DNA of 64,000 nucleotides, from NCBI RefSeq assembly GCF_002934065.1, contig NZ_CP018049.1:2478501-2542500 (forward strand). The letters are read 5' to 3'. This document shows, one piece after another, positions 52,081 through 61,632 of this stretch. The position numbers and the translations under genes were made by a program. Source of the DNA: Pseudomonas orientalis (GTDB taxonomy: Bacteria; Pseudomonadota; Gammaproteobacteria; Pseudomonadales; Pseudomonadaceae). How positions within the stretch are numbered: the first letter of the stretch is position 1; every line of letters starts with the position of its first letter. Below the pieces are notes generated by a model that saw only the letters and a list, made by a program, of their open reading frames with translations, searched no databases and was not told where the DNA came from.

Positions 52081-52125
52081 GCGGCCTTAGAACCGACCGG
52101 TATATTGTGTCGACCCCGGTCCAAA

Positions 52126-52260
52126 TGTGGGAGGGGGCTTGCCCCCGATGGCGGCCTCCGAGCCGACCAGGATGTTGGATCAGATCGAGTACATATCCGT
52201 TTTCTGCAGTCACGGCTGCTATGGGTTCTGCTTTTACCGGCGTTACGGGTGGGCGCTGCG
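52126..52260 (+). repeat. long dispersed repeat, partial copy D
   Basis: It begins with an intact REP arm (TGTGGGAGGGGGCTTGCCCCC), continues with the GAGTACATATCCGT block, then jumps to the terminal ACGGGTGGGCGC block. It appears to be an internally deleted copy in tandem with copy B. The rest of the gap before metE holds only the palindrome at 52276. Confidence 0.75.
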
Positions 52261-52275
52261 TTGCCGTCTGTATGA

Positions 52276-52292
52276 ATGAATTTTGTATTCAT
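52276..52292. promoter_or_regulatory. palindrome ATGAAT-N5-ATTCAT upstream of metE
   Basis: A perfect 6-bp inverted repeat with a five-base centre lies 81-97 bp before the metE start. It is LysR-type in form and contains TGAA and TTCA half-sites as in MetR sites, but with a seven-base rather than five-base gap. No metR gene is adjacent. Confidence 0.4.
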
Positions 52293-52373
52293 CTAAAGAA
52301 AAATGAGTTTGTCTCATTATCGCCATCTCCCGACAATGACCGCCATAGATACCGGCATTGGAGATAAAAAGTC

Positions 52374-54662
52374 ATGGCAGTCGCTCATTCCCTCGGATTT
52401 CCGCGCATTGGACGCGATCGTGAACTGAAAAAAGCGCAGGAAGCGTTCTGGAAGGGCGAGCTTGATGAGGCCGGCCTGCGCGCCGTGGGGCGTGACTTGC
52501 GCAAGGCCCATTGGGACCTGCAGAAACAGGCCGGCATCGAGTTGTTGCCCGCCGGTGATTTCGCCTGGTACGACCAGGTGCTGACCCACTCGCTGATGTT
52601 TGGCGTGATCCCGGAGCGTTTCCGGCCGGCCGATGGCCAGGCCACGTTGCAGACGTTGTTCGGCATGGCCCGTGGCGTCAGCGATGCGTGCTGCGCCGGC
52701 GCTCACGCCCTGGAGATGACCAAGTGGTTCGATACCAACTATCACTACCTGGTGCCGGAGTTCAGCGTCGATCAGCAATTCCACCTCGGATGGGACCAGT
52801 TGTTCGAAGAAGTCCAGGAAGCCCGCGACCTCGGGCACGCCGTCAAGCCGGTGGTGATTGGCCCGCTGACGTACCTGTGGCTAGGCAAGGCCAAGGGCGG
52901 CGACTTTGACAAGCTTGATCTGCTCGACCGCCTGCTGCCGCTGTACGGCCAGATCTTCCAGCGCCTGGCGGAGCTGGGTGTCGAGTGGGTGCAGATCGAC
53001 GAGCCGATCCTGGTGCTGGATTTGCCGCAGGAGTGGAAGAACGCCTTTGAGCGTGCCTACAACCTGATCCAGCGTGATCCGTTGAAGAAACTGGTGGCCA
53101 CCTACTTTGGCGGGCTGGAAGAAAACCTCGGCCTGGCCGCCAATCTGCCGGTCGACGGCCTGCACATCGACCTGGTACGGGCGCCGGAGCAATACCCGAC
53201 GATTCTTGATCGCCTGCCGGCTTATAAGGTGCTGTCCCTGGGTGTGGTCAATGGCCGTAACGTGTGGCGCTGCGACCTGGAAAAAGCCCTGGCGACGTTG
53301 CAACACGCCCAGGACAAACTTGGTGAGCGCTTGTGGGTCGCGCCGTCCTGTTCACTGCTGCACAGCCCGGTGGATCTGGCGCGTGAAGACCAGTTGGACG
53401 TCGAGTTGAAGAGCTGGCTGGCCTTCGCTTTGCAAAAGTGCGCGGAAGTCGCGGTACTGACCCAGGCCCTCGACCGGCCCGAGGCACCGCAGGTGCTGGC
53501 CGCGCTGGCTGAGAGTCGTGCGGTACAGGCTGCGCGTGCCGCTTCGCCGCGTATTCACAAACCCGCGGTGCAAGCGCGCGTTGCCGCGATCAGCGCCAGG
53601 GACAGCCAGCGCCAATCGCCGTTTGCCCAGCGTATCGAGAAGCAGCGGGCCGGCCTCGACCTGCCGCTGTTTCCCACCACTACCATCGGTTCGTTCCCGC
53701 AAACTGCGTCGATCCGCCTGGCGCGCCAGTCGTACAAGGCCGGCAAGTTGAGCGAAGCCGAATACGTCGAAGCAATGCACAGCGAGATCAGGCACGCGGT
53801 CGAGGTCCAGGAAAACCTCGGCCTGGATGTGCTGGTGCACGGTGAAGCCGAACGTAACGACATGGTCGAATACTTCGCCGAGCAATTGGACGGCTACGCG
53901 TTCAGCCGTTTCGGCTGGGTACAGAGCTACGGTTCGCGCTGTGTGAAACCGGCGCTGATCTACGGCGACCTGAGCCGTCCGAAAGCGATGACGGTGGAGT
54001 GGATTCGCTATGCCCAGGGCCTCACGCGCAAGGTGCTCAAGGGCATGTTGACGGGCCCGGTGACCATGCTGATGTGGTCGTTCCCACGGGAAGACGTGAG
54101 TCGTGAAGTGCAGGCGCGGCAGCTGGCCCTGGCGCTGCGTGACGAGGTGGTGGACCTGGAAGCCGCCGGTATCAGGATCGTGCAGATCGACGAGGCCGCG
54201 TTCCGCGAAGGCTTGCCGTTGCGTCAGGCGCAATGGCCGCACTACCTGGACTGGGCCACCGAAGTGTTCCGCCTGTGCGCCTGCGGCGTGCGTGACGAGA
54301 CCCAGATTCACACCCACATGTGCTACAGCGAATTCAACGATGTGATCGAGTCCATCGCGGCGATGGATGCCGACGTCATCACCATTGAAACCTCGCGCTC
54401 GGACATGGCGTTGCTCGATGCGTTCGAAGCCTTTGCCTACCCCAACGACATCGGCCCTGGCGTCTACGACATCCACTCGCCACGGGTGCCGGAGGTGGCG
54501 CAGATGGTTGACTTGCTGCGCAAGGCGGCCAAGCGGATTCCGGCCGAGCGATTGTGGGTGAACCCCGATTGCGGCCTGAAAACCCGCGGCTGGCCGGAGA
54601 CGGAAGCGGCGTTGATCCACATGGTGACGGCGGCGCGCCAACTGCGTGCGGAACTGGGCTGA
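52374..54662 (+). CDS. metE: cobalamin-independent methionine synthase
   Basis: A 762-residue MetE of normal length, with the two homologous barrels of the family. The N-terminal domain opens [20 protein letters not shown]. The C-terminal catalytic barrel starts near residue 430 ([12 protein letters not shown]). Zinc and homocysteine ligands are His and Cys in HTHMCYSEF, Glu in [11 protein letters not shown] and the late Cys in [10 protein letters not shown]. It transfers methyl from methyltetrahydrofolate to homocysteine. It is a single-gene unit; repeats occupy most of the upstream gap. Confidence 0.97.
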   Translation: MAVAHSLGFPRIGRDRELKKAQEAFWKGELDEAGLRAVGRDLRKAHWDLQKQAGIELLPAGDFAWYDQVLTHSLMFGVIPERFRPADGQATLQTLFGMARGVSDACCAGAHALEMTKWFDTNYHYLVPEFSVDQQFHLGWDQLFEEVQEARDLGHAVKPVVIGPLTYLWLGKAKGGDFDKLDLLDRLLPLYGQIFQRLAELGVEWVQIDEPILVLDLPQEWKNAFERAYNLIQRDPLKKLVATYFGGLEENLGLAANLPVDGLHIDLVRAPEQYPTILDRLPAYKVLSLGVVNGRNVWRCDLEKALATLQHAQDKLGERLWVAPSCSLLHSPVDLAREDQLDVELKSWLAFALQKCAEVAVLTQALDRPEAPQVLAALAESRAVQAARAASPRIHKPAVQARVAAISARDSQRQSPFAQRIEKQRAGLDLPLFPTTTIGSFPQTASIRLARQSYKAGKLSEAEYVEAMHSEIRHAVEVQENLGLDVLVHGEAERNDMVEYFAEQLDGYAFSRFGWVQSYGSRCVKPALIYGDLSRPKAMTVEWIRYAQGLTRKVLKGMLTGPVTMLMWSFPREDVSREVQARQLALALRDEVVDLEAAGIRIVQIDEAAFREGLPLRQAQWPHYLDWATEVFRLCACGVRDETQIHTHMCYSEFNDVIESIAAMDADVITIETSRSDMALLDAFEAFAYPNDIGPGVYDIHSPRVPEVAQMVDLLRKAAKRIPAERLWVNPDCGLKTRGWPETEAALIHMVTAARQLRAELG

Positions 54663-54711
54663 GGACGAAGATTGCGCGGTAGACGTTTGCGTTGTACGGC
54701 ATACTGCGCCA

Positions 54712-55821
54712 ATGACTTTCGACTCGCCGCTCGCCGCTTATCAACACGCTATCGCCCAGCAAGGCTTCGTGCCCGACGACGCTCAACGCCGGGCGGTGCA
54801 GGCCTTGCAAGCCTGTCACCAGGCGTTGCACCAGGGCGGTTCGCCGATTACCGGCGTTTACCTGTGGGGGCCGGTGGGGCGCGGCAAGACCTGGCTGATG
54901 GACCAGTTCCATCAAAGCCTGCGCGTGCCCGCGCGCCGCCAGCATTTTCATCACTTCATGGGCTGGGTGCACCAGCGCTCGTTCCAGCTCACCGGGACCC
55001 GGGACCCGCTGCAGGCAGTGGCGCGGGAATTGAGCCGGGACGTGCGCGTACTATGCTTCGACGAGTTGTTCGTCAATGACATCGGTGACGCAATCATTCT
55101 CGGCCGTCTGTTTCAGGTGATGTTCGAGGAGGGCGTGGTGATGGTCTGCACCTCCAACCAACCCCCTGAGCAGCTGTACGCCGAAGGTTTCAACCGTGAG
55201 CGGTTCTTGCCGGGTATCGCGGCAATCAATCGGCACATGCAGGTGCTGGCCGTGGACGGCGGCGAGGATCATCGTCTGCATCCCGGCGTGGGTCTGCAGC
55301 GCTACTGGGTCAATCGGCCCGATGCACTGGCCACGCTGTTCCGGCAGATGAGCGACGGGCAAACCCTCAGCGACGAGAAGGAAGTGAACGTGGGGCATCG
55401 CACGATAGCGGCGGTGCAGGCCAGTGACGCGGTGCTGTGGTGCCGCTATGCCGAGCTCTGCGAACAACCTCTGGCGGCGATGGATTTCATGCTGCTGTGC
55501 GATCGCTTCAAGGCCATCCTGCTGGGAGAGGTGCCCAACCTCAGCGCACAGCAGCGCCCTGGTCGTATTGCCCGGGGTACCGAAGACGGCGCCGAGCGCG
55601 TGGCTGCGGGGGATCGCCAATTGCCGGAGTTGTCCAGGCACGATGACAGCGTGCGGCGCTTTATCGCGTTGGTGGATGAATGTTACGACCGCAAAGTGCC
55701 GTTGTTCATCGAGGCCCAGGTGCCGCTGGAACAGCTTTATACCGAAGGCTACCTGGCGTTTCCTTTTCGTCGCACCATGAGCCGCTTGCGCGAAATGCAG
55801 CTGCAGCGTTTCGGCGCCTGA
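54712..55821 (+). CDS. zapE: cell-division ATPase ZapE (AFG1 family)
   Basis: A 369-residue AFG1-like P-loop ATPase. Walker A is [10 protein letters not shown] and Walker [20 protein letters not shown] and the C-terminal [11 protein letters not shown] follow the family pattern. ZapE interacts with FtsZ and supports division under stress in E. coli. The N-terminal [19 protein letters not shown] decides the ATG at 54712; an in-frame upstream extension overlaps metE and is not used. No clear ribosome-binding site is visible. Pseudomonads often carry more than one AFG1-type gene, so this may be a paralog. Confidence 0.87.
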   Translation: MTFDSPLAAYQHAIAQQGFVPDDAQRRAVQALQACHQALHQGGSPITGVYLWGPVGRGKTWLMDQFHQSLRVPARRQHFHHFMGWVHQRSFQLTGTRDPLQAVARELSRDVRVLCFDELFVNDIGDAIILGRLFQVMFEEGVVMVCTSNQPPEQLYAEGFNRERFLPGIAAINRHMQVLAVDGGEDHRLHPGVGLQRYWVNRPDALATLFRQMSDGQTLSDEKEVNVGHRTIAAVQASDAVLWCRYAELCEQPLAAMDFMLLCDRFKAILLGEVPNLSAQQRPGRIARGTEDGAERVAAGDRQLPELSRHDDSVRRFIALVDECYDRKVPLFIEAQVPLEQLYTEGYLAFPFRRTMSRLREMQLQRFGA

Positions 55822-55982
55822 GCGCCCCGGCTTCACCGCGTTTGAGGCATTGGATGCGCGCAATCTACGCGCTTTCTGTCAGACATTTGTCGTTAATCTC
55901 CTTCATCTAATACCGACTCCATGCTTACAATCGTCCCCTTCAAAGGGAATCGGTTCCCTGGTTGTCGTTATCGAGGAAGGAC

Positions 55983-56474
55983 ATGGACACCCCAGACATC
56001 CTGGTGCTGCAAGCCAGCTATACCAACGCCGTGCACGCCGAGGCCATCGGTTCGCTGCTCAACCATTATGCTCAAGACCCGATGGGCGGCGGTCACAGTT
56101 TGCCGATCGATCTGTTGCAGCAACTGCCTGCGGAACTGGCCAAGCGCCCCCATGCGTTCAGTGTGCTGGCGTTCGTTGGGGGTGTACCGGCCGGGCTGGT
56201 CAATTGCTTCGAGGGGTTTTCGACGTTCGCTTGTCGGCCCCTGGTCAATGTCCACGATGTGGTGGTGGCGCAACCGTTTCGTGGCTTGGGCTTGAGTCAG
56301 AAGATGCTGCAGAAGGTCGAGGAAATCGCCCGGCAGCGCGGTTGCTGCAAGATCACCCTGGAAGTGCTCGAAGGCAATGCGCTGGCACAGTCGGCGTACC
56401 GCAAGTTCGGTTTTGACGATTCGGTATCTGATCCCGCCCATGGCCGCATGTTGTTCTGGAACAAGCCGCTGTAA
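55983..56474 (+). CDS. GNAT-family N-acetyltransferase
   Basis: A 163-residue single-domain GNAT. The acetyl-CoA binding loop is QPFRGLGLSQKML (Q/RxxGxG/A form), followed by ITLEVLEGNALAQSAYRKFGF, the typical motif B region. The ATG at 55983 has GAGGAAGGAC directly upstream. Substrate unknown; no nearby antibiotic or toxin gene gives a clue. Confidence 0.88.
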   Translation: MDTPDILVLQASYTNAVHAEAIGSLLNHYAQDPMGGGHSLPIDLLQQLPAELAKRPHAFSVLAFVGGVPAGLVNCFEGFSTFACRPLVNVHDVVVAQPFRGLGLSQKMLQKVEEIARQRGCCKITLEVLEGNALAQSAYRKFGFDDSVSDPAHGRMLFWNKPL

Positions 56475-56486
56475 TAAAGGTACCTC

Positions 56487-56513
56487 AAAAAAAAGGCGCC
56501 ATTGAATGGCGCC
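56487..56513 (-). terminator. Rho-independent terminator for the reverse-strand small gene
   Basis: GGCGCCATT at 56495-56503 pairs with AATGGCGCC at 56505-56513. Eight A residues precede it on the plus strand, giving a T run after the stem for reverse-strand transcripts. Confidence 0.85.
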
Positions 56514-56576
56514 CAATAAACCTTTGCCAAAGGAGCGGGTTGGCACAGGGTACTTGCGGATTAACTCAGTGTTAAA

Positions 56577-56789
56577 TCAACTGTTGGGTTGAGCGGGTTC
56601 GGCAGTGGTGGCTTTAACCGGTTTGCCATCGGCGGACACAACTTGCTGTTCTGCCTTGCCGTGGGTTGTTTCCTGGATGAAGCTGAAGTTGTTGTAGAAC
56701 TCTTTCGAGCGCTCTGAACCGCCCTCTGCAAAGGCGGCGGCGGAGCTCAGGGTCATCAGGCTGGCAAGCATCAGTGTGGAGAGTTTCAT
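56577..56789 (-). CDS. 70-residue exported protein, function unknown
   Basis: A small precursor with a clear signal peptide (MKLSTLMLASLMTLSSAAAFA). The mature part, of about 49 residues, opens EGGSERSKEFYNNFSFIQ and ends in a Pro/Ala/Thr tail. The EGGSERS start is common among small pseudomonad secreted proteins, some of which are annotated as PtrA-like co-regulators; I cannot confirm that link. The gene has its own terminator downstream at 56487-56513, so it is an independent unit. No cysteines. Confidence 0.78.
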   Translation of the reverse strand: MKLSTLMLASLMTLSSAAAFAEGGSERSKEFYNNFSFIQETTHGKAEQQVVSADGKPVKATTAEPAQPNS

Positions 56790-56933
56790 TACGGTGTTCC
56801 CATTAAGAGTGATAGGTGTCCGGTCACTCCATGATCAGATCGTGGGGCGACTATGGCGTTATCCTATTAAGTGGGAATTAACGGAACTCGCCCTGCGAAG
56901 TTAACGTCTTTGTTAACTTCGCAGGGCAAAGTG

Positions 56934-59171
56934 TTATAGCCTCCAGTCAAGTGCCAGCGTGACCGAGCGCGGATCGCCCCAATACACGCCATTGTAAAAA
57001 CCGACGCGCTCGTAGTATTTCTTGTCAAACAGGTTATTGACGTTGATCGACGCCGTCACCTGTTCGTCGAACTGGTAGCGCGACATCAGGTTGACCACGG
57101 TGTAGCCCTGTTGCTCGATCTTTGATCGCGTGGTGATCAAGTTGCCTTTGTCATCGCGTTCACCCGTGGGCCGGTTGCCGAAGTCAAAGATGTCGCTCTG
57201 CCAATTCACCGCGCCGCCCACGGTCAGGTTGCGCCAGGCCCCGGGCAGGCGGTAAGCGCTGGATATTTTCAGCAGGTTCAACGGCTGGCCGGTATTGTTG
57301 CGCTGGCCTGCGCCGTTCACCGAGTGGGTGTAGGTGTAGCCTGCGGTCAGGTTCCAGTCCGGCGCAATTTCCCCGGCCGCTTCCAGCTCGAAACCTTTCA
57401 CCTTGTTGCCCTTGCCGCCGGACTTGTAGTACTCCTCGCCAGTGATCGGGTTGGGCGGCACCGAGTCATCGCGCTCGGCGACGTTGTCCTGGGTGCTCCA
57501 GAAATACGCGGCCGCCAGATTCAGCCGTTCGTTGAGCACGCTGCCCTTGAGGCCAACTTCATAATTACTGCCCACCACCGGCTCCAGGTATTTCTTGTTC
57601 ACGTCTTTCGCGCTTTGCGGCTTGAAGATGTCGGTGTAGCTCGCGTAGACGGTGTACTGCGGCGTGACGTCGTACAGCAGCCCGGCATAGGGCGTGAACA
57701 TATCGTTATGGGTCTGGCCGGTTTTGCCGGAAGCGGTCAGTTGATTGTTGGCGTTGTATTCGGGGGTGGCGCTTTCCAGCTCCCAACTGCCGTAGCGGCT
57801 GCCGAGTACGGCATGCAGACGGTCGGTCAGGCTCAGGCGAGTGGCGAGGTAGCCGGCTTTCTGTTGTTTCTTGCTGTGCTCGCCCTTGAGGTCGGTGACC
57901 TCATCGGTGAACTTGCCGATACCGCCCATGTGCTTCCAGTCCGCGATGGGGTAATAGCTGGCAGGCAGGTTGCTGCGCATGAAGGGCGACGTGTCCCGTT
58001 GCGCGGCCTCGCCATAGCCCATCATCAGCGCATGTTCGCGGCCCAGCAGCGCGTAGCTGCCGGCCAGGTTGAGGTCGATGGCTTCCATTCTCGACGTGCC
58101 GCGCATATGGCTGGCCCAGGCGGTCATGCCGCTGCGGTCGGCATTGGGGAAACCCGCGCCGCCGTAGTACACCTTGCCATCGGTATCGCTCTGGCGATGG
58201 GTGTAGGCGGCCTTCAGGTGCCAATCGCCGCCGAGGCGATGGTCGAGGGTGGCGAAGGTGGTCTTGTCGGTCAGTGGCCAGGAGCTCCAGTGCGCGGCCA
58301 TATTGGTGGAGCGCGACAGCCCGGCCTTGCCGCCCTGGCTGTTCCAGTAGGGTACGGTGCCCCAGGACGTACCCTGTACCTGCTTGTCCTGGTAATCAAA
58401 ACCTACGGCCAGCACGGTGTCGTCGGACAGGTCGCCCTCGAGAATGCCGTAGCCGACCGCGCGCTGCAGTGCATAGTTATCACGAAAGGATTTGCTGTCT
58501 CGGTAGGCCAGTACGCTGCGCCCGCGCAACTTGCCGTCGAAGGCCAGCGGGCCGCCGACGTCGAGGTAGCTGTAATAGTTGTCATGGGTGGCGCCACTGA
58601 TGCCGGTTTTCGCCTGCCATTGGGCGGTCGGGCGCTTGCGTACCATATTGACGGTGGCCGAAGGATCGCCCGCGCCGGTCGTCAGGCCGGTGGCGCCGCG
58701 CACTACTTCGATACGGTCATAGATGATGGTGTCGGCGTCGCTCTTCATGTAGCCGAAGGTGTTGAGCATCCCGTCAATCTGGAAGTTGTTGATGCCGTAG
58801 CCACGGGAGGTATAGGACACCCGGTCCGAGTCATTGTGCTGGACGTTGATGCCGGTGGTCTGGCGCAACACGTCGGTCAGGGTGTTGAGGTTGAAATCAT
58901 CCATCTGCTGGCGCGTGATCACCGAGATCGATTGCGGGGTTTCCTTGACGGACAGGTTCAGGCGCGTGGCGGTGCTCATCGAGCCCGTGGTGTAGGCGCC
59001 GGTGTGCTCGGTGGTCGCGCCCAGGCCGTCGGCGGTGACGCGGGTGGCGCCCAGTTCGAGGGCTCTGGCGGGGGTGTGTTCGGGGTCGGTTTCGGCCAGC
59101 AGTTCAGCGCTTGGTGCAAGGCTGAACAGGCCCAGGGTAAGGGTGATGGAGCGGGTAAAGGGCGCGAGCAT
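56934..59171 (-). CDS. TonB-dependent siderophore receptor
   Basis: A 745-residue outer-membrane receptor precursor. The signal peptide ends near AELLAETD. A TonB-box-like stretch and the plug domain follow (SVKETPQSISVITRQQMDD, LTDVLRQTTGINV, SRGYGINNFQIDGM). The barrel has the usual siderophore-receptor features (VRGATGLTTGAGDPSATVNMVRKRPT near residue 160 and VNNLFDKKYYERVGFYNG near the end). There is no N-terminal STN signalling domain, so it is a simple transporter. The ATG at 59171 has AAGGAG upstream. A Fur box lies before it. The ligand cannot be predicted; ferric hydroxamate or pyoverdine-type siderophores are candidates. Confidence 0.93.
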   Translation of the reverse strand: MLAPFTRSITLTLGLFSLAPSAELLAETDPEHTPARALELGATRVTADGLGATTEHTGAYTTGSMSTATRLNLSVKETPQSISVITRQQMDDFNLNTLTDVLRQTTGINVQHNDSDRVSYTSRGYGINNFQIDGMLNTFGYMKSDADTIIYDRIEVVRGATGLTTGAGDPSATVNMVRKRPTAQWQAKTGISGATHDNYYSYLDVGGPLAFDGKLRGRSVLAYRDSKSFRDNYALQRAVGYGILEGDLSDDTVLAVGFDYQDKQVQGTSWGTVPYWNSQGGKAGLSRSTNMAAHWSSWPLTDKTTFATLDHRLGGDWHLKAAYTHRQSDTDGKVYYGGAGFPNADRSGMTAWASHMRGTSRMEAIDLNLAGSYALLGREHALMMGYGEAAQRDTSPFMRSNLPASYYPIADWKHMGGIGKFTDEVTDLKGEHSKKQQKAGYLATRLSLTDRLHAVLGSRYGSWELESATPEYNANNQLTASGKTGQTHNDMFTPYAGLLYDVTPQYTVYASYTDIFKPQSAKDVNKKYLEPVVGSNYEVGLKGSVLNERLNLAAAYFWSTQDNVAERDDSVPPNPITGEEYYKSGGKGNKVKGFELEAAGEIAPDWNLTAGYTYTHSVNGAGQRNNTGQPLNLLKISSAYRLPGAWRNLTVGGAVNWQSDIFDFGNRPTGERDDKGNLITTRSKIEQQGYTVVNLMSRYQFDEQVTASINVNNLFDKKYYERVGFYNGVYWGDPRSVTLALDWRL

Positions 59172-59262
59172 CGCGGCGAACTCCTTGTCGTCTTTGAGGC
59201 CGCCCCGGAAAGGGCGGGTATGGCTCAAAGACGAAAGGAGACGGGGAACTTTAGGCTTAAAC

Positions 59263-59279
59263 GAGAATGATTGTTATCT
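59263..59279. promoter_or_regulatory. Fur box upstream of the TonB receptor
   Basis: GAGAATGATTGTTATCT resembles the GATAATGATAATCATTATC Fur consensus and lies about 95 bp before the receptor's start codon, in a gap that has no other gene. Iron-repressed expression is expected. Confidence 0.72.
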
Positions 59280-59299
59280 TTCTGTTACAAGCCTCTGAG

Positions 59300-61042
59300 T
59301 TACTTGATCACCACCTCGGTGCTGTCGGTCTTTTTCGGTTTGATCAGACTGAAGTCGATCAAGGCTTTCTGCTTGGTTTCGTACGGGTTGCCGATCAGCA
59401 GGGGACGCGGCTTGAAGCTGTCACTGACCAGGCTTTTGCTGCGGTCCAGTTCGTCGAAGCTCAAACCGGCCAGGTCCGCCCAGGTGTGGATCAGCTGCGA
59501 GCTGCTGTAAGGCCGCTGCAGGTCGCCGGCGAAGCTCCAGTCGTGGCTTTCGCGCCACTTGGGTGAGGCGTAGGCCATAAAGGGAATGGTGTACATCGGC
59601 GCGGTCGGCTTGCCTTCGTTGCGGCCCAGGGTGTCATGGCCGACAGAGTCGAACACGTCTTCGCCGTGGTCCGACAGGTATAGCAAAAAGCCGTTGGGGT
59701 CGGTCTTGGCGTAGTCCTTGATCAGGCTCGACACCACGAAGTCGTTGTACAGCACGGCGTTGTCATAGCTGTTATAGGTCGGCAACTGGGCGTCGCTGAC
59801 GCCTGGCGGCACACCCTGGCGATCAGTGAACTTGTCGAACGTCTGCGGATAGCGGTACTGGTAGCTCATGTGGGTGCCCAGCAAGTGCACTACGATGAAC
59901 TTGCGTTCGGCGGTATCGGCCAGCGCCTTGGAAAACGGCGCAAGCACGTCGCCGTCGTATTGGCGGGCGTTCTGGTTGCGGTTGTTGTTCAGGTACACCT
60001 GCTCGTCGGCCTGTTCGGAAAAGGTCGTGAGCATGGTGTTGCGCTTGGTCATGGTCTGCTGGTTGGTGATCCAGAACGTCTTGTAGCCGGCCTGTTTCAT
60101 CACGCTGACGATCGACGGCGTCTTGAGGTACAGGTCAGGGTTTTCTTCGTCGGCGAAGGTCAGCACCTGCTGCAACGCTTCGATGGTGTAGGGGCGCGGG
60201 GTGATGACATTGTCGAACACCGCCAGTTGGTCGCGCAGCTTGTCCAGTTCCGGCGTGGTGTTGCGCGGATAGCCATAGAGGCTCATGCGCTGGCGGTTGG
60301 TGGACTCGCCGATCACCAGCACCAGCGTGGACGGCTGGCCGGCCATGCTGTCCTTGAGGTTCTTCAAGGGTGGGATCTGGCTGGCACTGGTCAGCATGCC
60401 TTGCATGTTGTCCAACTGTTCGGTGTAACGGCGGTAGGCGACGATCATCTGCCAGGGCACGGCCGGTTCGATGCGGGTTTCGAAGCGGTCGATGGCCAAT
60501 TCCAGGGTCTCGCTGGTGGCGATCTGCTTGACCAGCGGGTAGCCGACAATCGCCAATACGATGGCGATGGCCGCCACGATCGACTGGCCGCGCGGCAAGT
60601 ACACCGGGCGCAAGCGTGTCCACAGGAACACCGCGAACGCGGTGTGGGCAATGAACGCCAGCACGATCCACCAGGCAAAATACTGGGTGGCGTATTCGCC
60701 CGCTTCAGAAATGTTCGACTCGAACATGATGAAGATCACGCTCTGGGAAAATTCCTGCTGGTAAATAAAGAAGTAACCCAGGCTCGCCATGGAGCAGGCC
60801 CACAGCACCACGCCGATCACGGCGGCCAGTACCCGCGTTTGCCGGGGGAACAGCAGCATCGGCGCCAGCCACAGTGCACTCATGAAGAATGCCTGGCGGA
60901 AACCACTGAAGCCGGACGTACCGGTCAGTTGGATAAGCAGTTGGGTAATACCCGAGAAATACCAGAAAAACAGGAATAACCAGCCAAGGCCGGCCCAATC
61001 AAAACCTTTCGCAGTCGTCGTGCTGCGTTTGAACATCGCCAT
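59300..61042 (-). CDS. cptA: phosphoethanolamine transferase, CptA-like
   Basis: An inner-membrane protein of about 580 residues, near the 577 of E. coli CptA. Five N-terminal helices (for example WLFLFFWYFSGITQLLIQL and VLAAVIGVVLWACSMASLGYF) anchor a periplasmic sulfatase-type domain. The catalytic Thr is in GESTNRQRMSLYGY and the zinc site in YLSDHGED. It would add phosphoethanolamine to lipopolysaccharide core heptose or lipid A. The start is uncertain: ATGs at 61054, 61042 and 61036 are all possible, and I chose 61042 for the GGGGCG before it and the expected length. Confidence 0.88.
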   Translation of the reverse strand: MAMFKRSTTTAKGFDWAGLGWLFLFFWYFSGITQLLIQLTGTSGFSGFRQAFFMSALWLAPMLLFPRQTRVLAAVIGVVLWACSMASLGYFFIYQQEFSQSVIFIMFESNISEAGEYATQYFAWWIVLAFIAHTAFAVFLWTRLRPVYLPRGQSIVAAIAIVLAIVGYPLVKQIATSETLELAIDRFETRIEPAVPWQMIVAYRRYTEQLDNMQGMLTSASQIPPLKNLKDSMAGQPSTLVLVIGESTNRQRMSLYGYPRNTTPELDKLRDQLAVFDNVITPRPYTIEALQQVLTFADEENPDLYLKTPSIVSVMKQAGYKTFWITNQQTMTKRNTMLTTFSEQADEQVYLNNNRNQNARQYDGDVLAPFSKALADTAERKFIVVHLLGTHMSYQYRYPQTFDKFTDRQGVPPGVSDAQLPTYNSYDNAVLYNDFVVSSLIKDYAKTDPNGFLLYLSDHGEDVFDSVGHDTLGRNEGKPTAPMYTIPFMAYASPKWRESHDWSFAGDLQRPYSSSQLIHTWADLAGLSFDELDRSKSLVSDSFKPRPLLIGNPYETKQKALIDFSLIKPKKTDSTEVVIK

Positions 61043-61196
61043 CCAGCGCCCCATCAGAAAATGATCGTCGCGCACACGCGCGCAACATCGGGCCGCTCAG
61101 AACATGAGCGGCATCGCGGGCGGGAGTATCGGGACAGGCGTGTGAAAACTTTGTGAGTTTTCTGTAGGTATTACCTTACAAACTAACCAAAGGCGT

Positions 61197-61373
61197 TCAG
61201 CAGAGTGCGGGCTTGGCGCCGGACGGCAGCTCCAGCTGGGCCTGGAGGTGGGAACGCAGGCGCAGGACTTCCTGTTGCAACTGATCGCGCTCGTCCTTCA
61301 ACTGACGCAATTCATCGCGGCGGATGCTGACGTAGAGGGTCTGTGGCGGTCGGGTCATCTGTGCTGTGCTCAT
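61197..61373 (-). CDS. 58-residue coiled-coil protein, function unknown
   Basis: A short ORF with an ATG at 61371-61373 and GAGGC six bases upstream. The product starts MSTAQMTRPPQTLYVSIRRD, and its middle is a strongly heptad-like helix (DELRQLKDERDQLQQEVLRL) with Leu at regular spacing. It ends SGAKPALC. No signal or membrane segment. The coding pattern and the ribosome-binding site argue for a real gene. It may be a dimerising regulator or adaptor; nothing more can be said. Confidence 0.68.
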   Translation of the reverse strand: MSTAQMTRPPQTLYVSIRRDELRQLKDERDQLQQEVLRLRSHLQAQLELPSGAKPALC

Positions 61374-61632
61374 TGCTTGCCTCGCAAATAGCCGGGTAGA
61401 TCGCGCCGCCGAAACAGGTGAGCGGCAGCAGTCGTGGCAAGTTTGAATTCTTTTTCACATCAAGGGAACTTTTTTATTTTTGGTGGTCGTGTGACTTTTG
61501 CCACCGTGATGGTGAAATGCTGGCAACTTTTTTAGCATGAAACTACGCGGATCCGCTCTGGACTAACCCTCATTAGCCTCATTGCGCTATAAACTATGTC
61601 ACACATTTTTTAGCAGTTAGGAGCATCAGCAC

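Noticed and set aside
51702..52373. Cobalamin riboswitch before metE
   Set aside because: Nearly all of the region is dispersed repeat, and I could not find the conserved B12-box sequence; the remaining 110 bp is too short.
57324..59270. A 648-codon forward open frame across the TonB receptor
   Set aside because: Antisense to a complete receptor gene with signal peptide and plug motifs. Its own translation shows no recognisable family.
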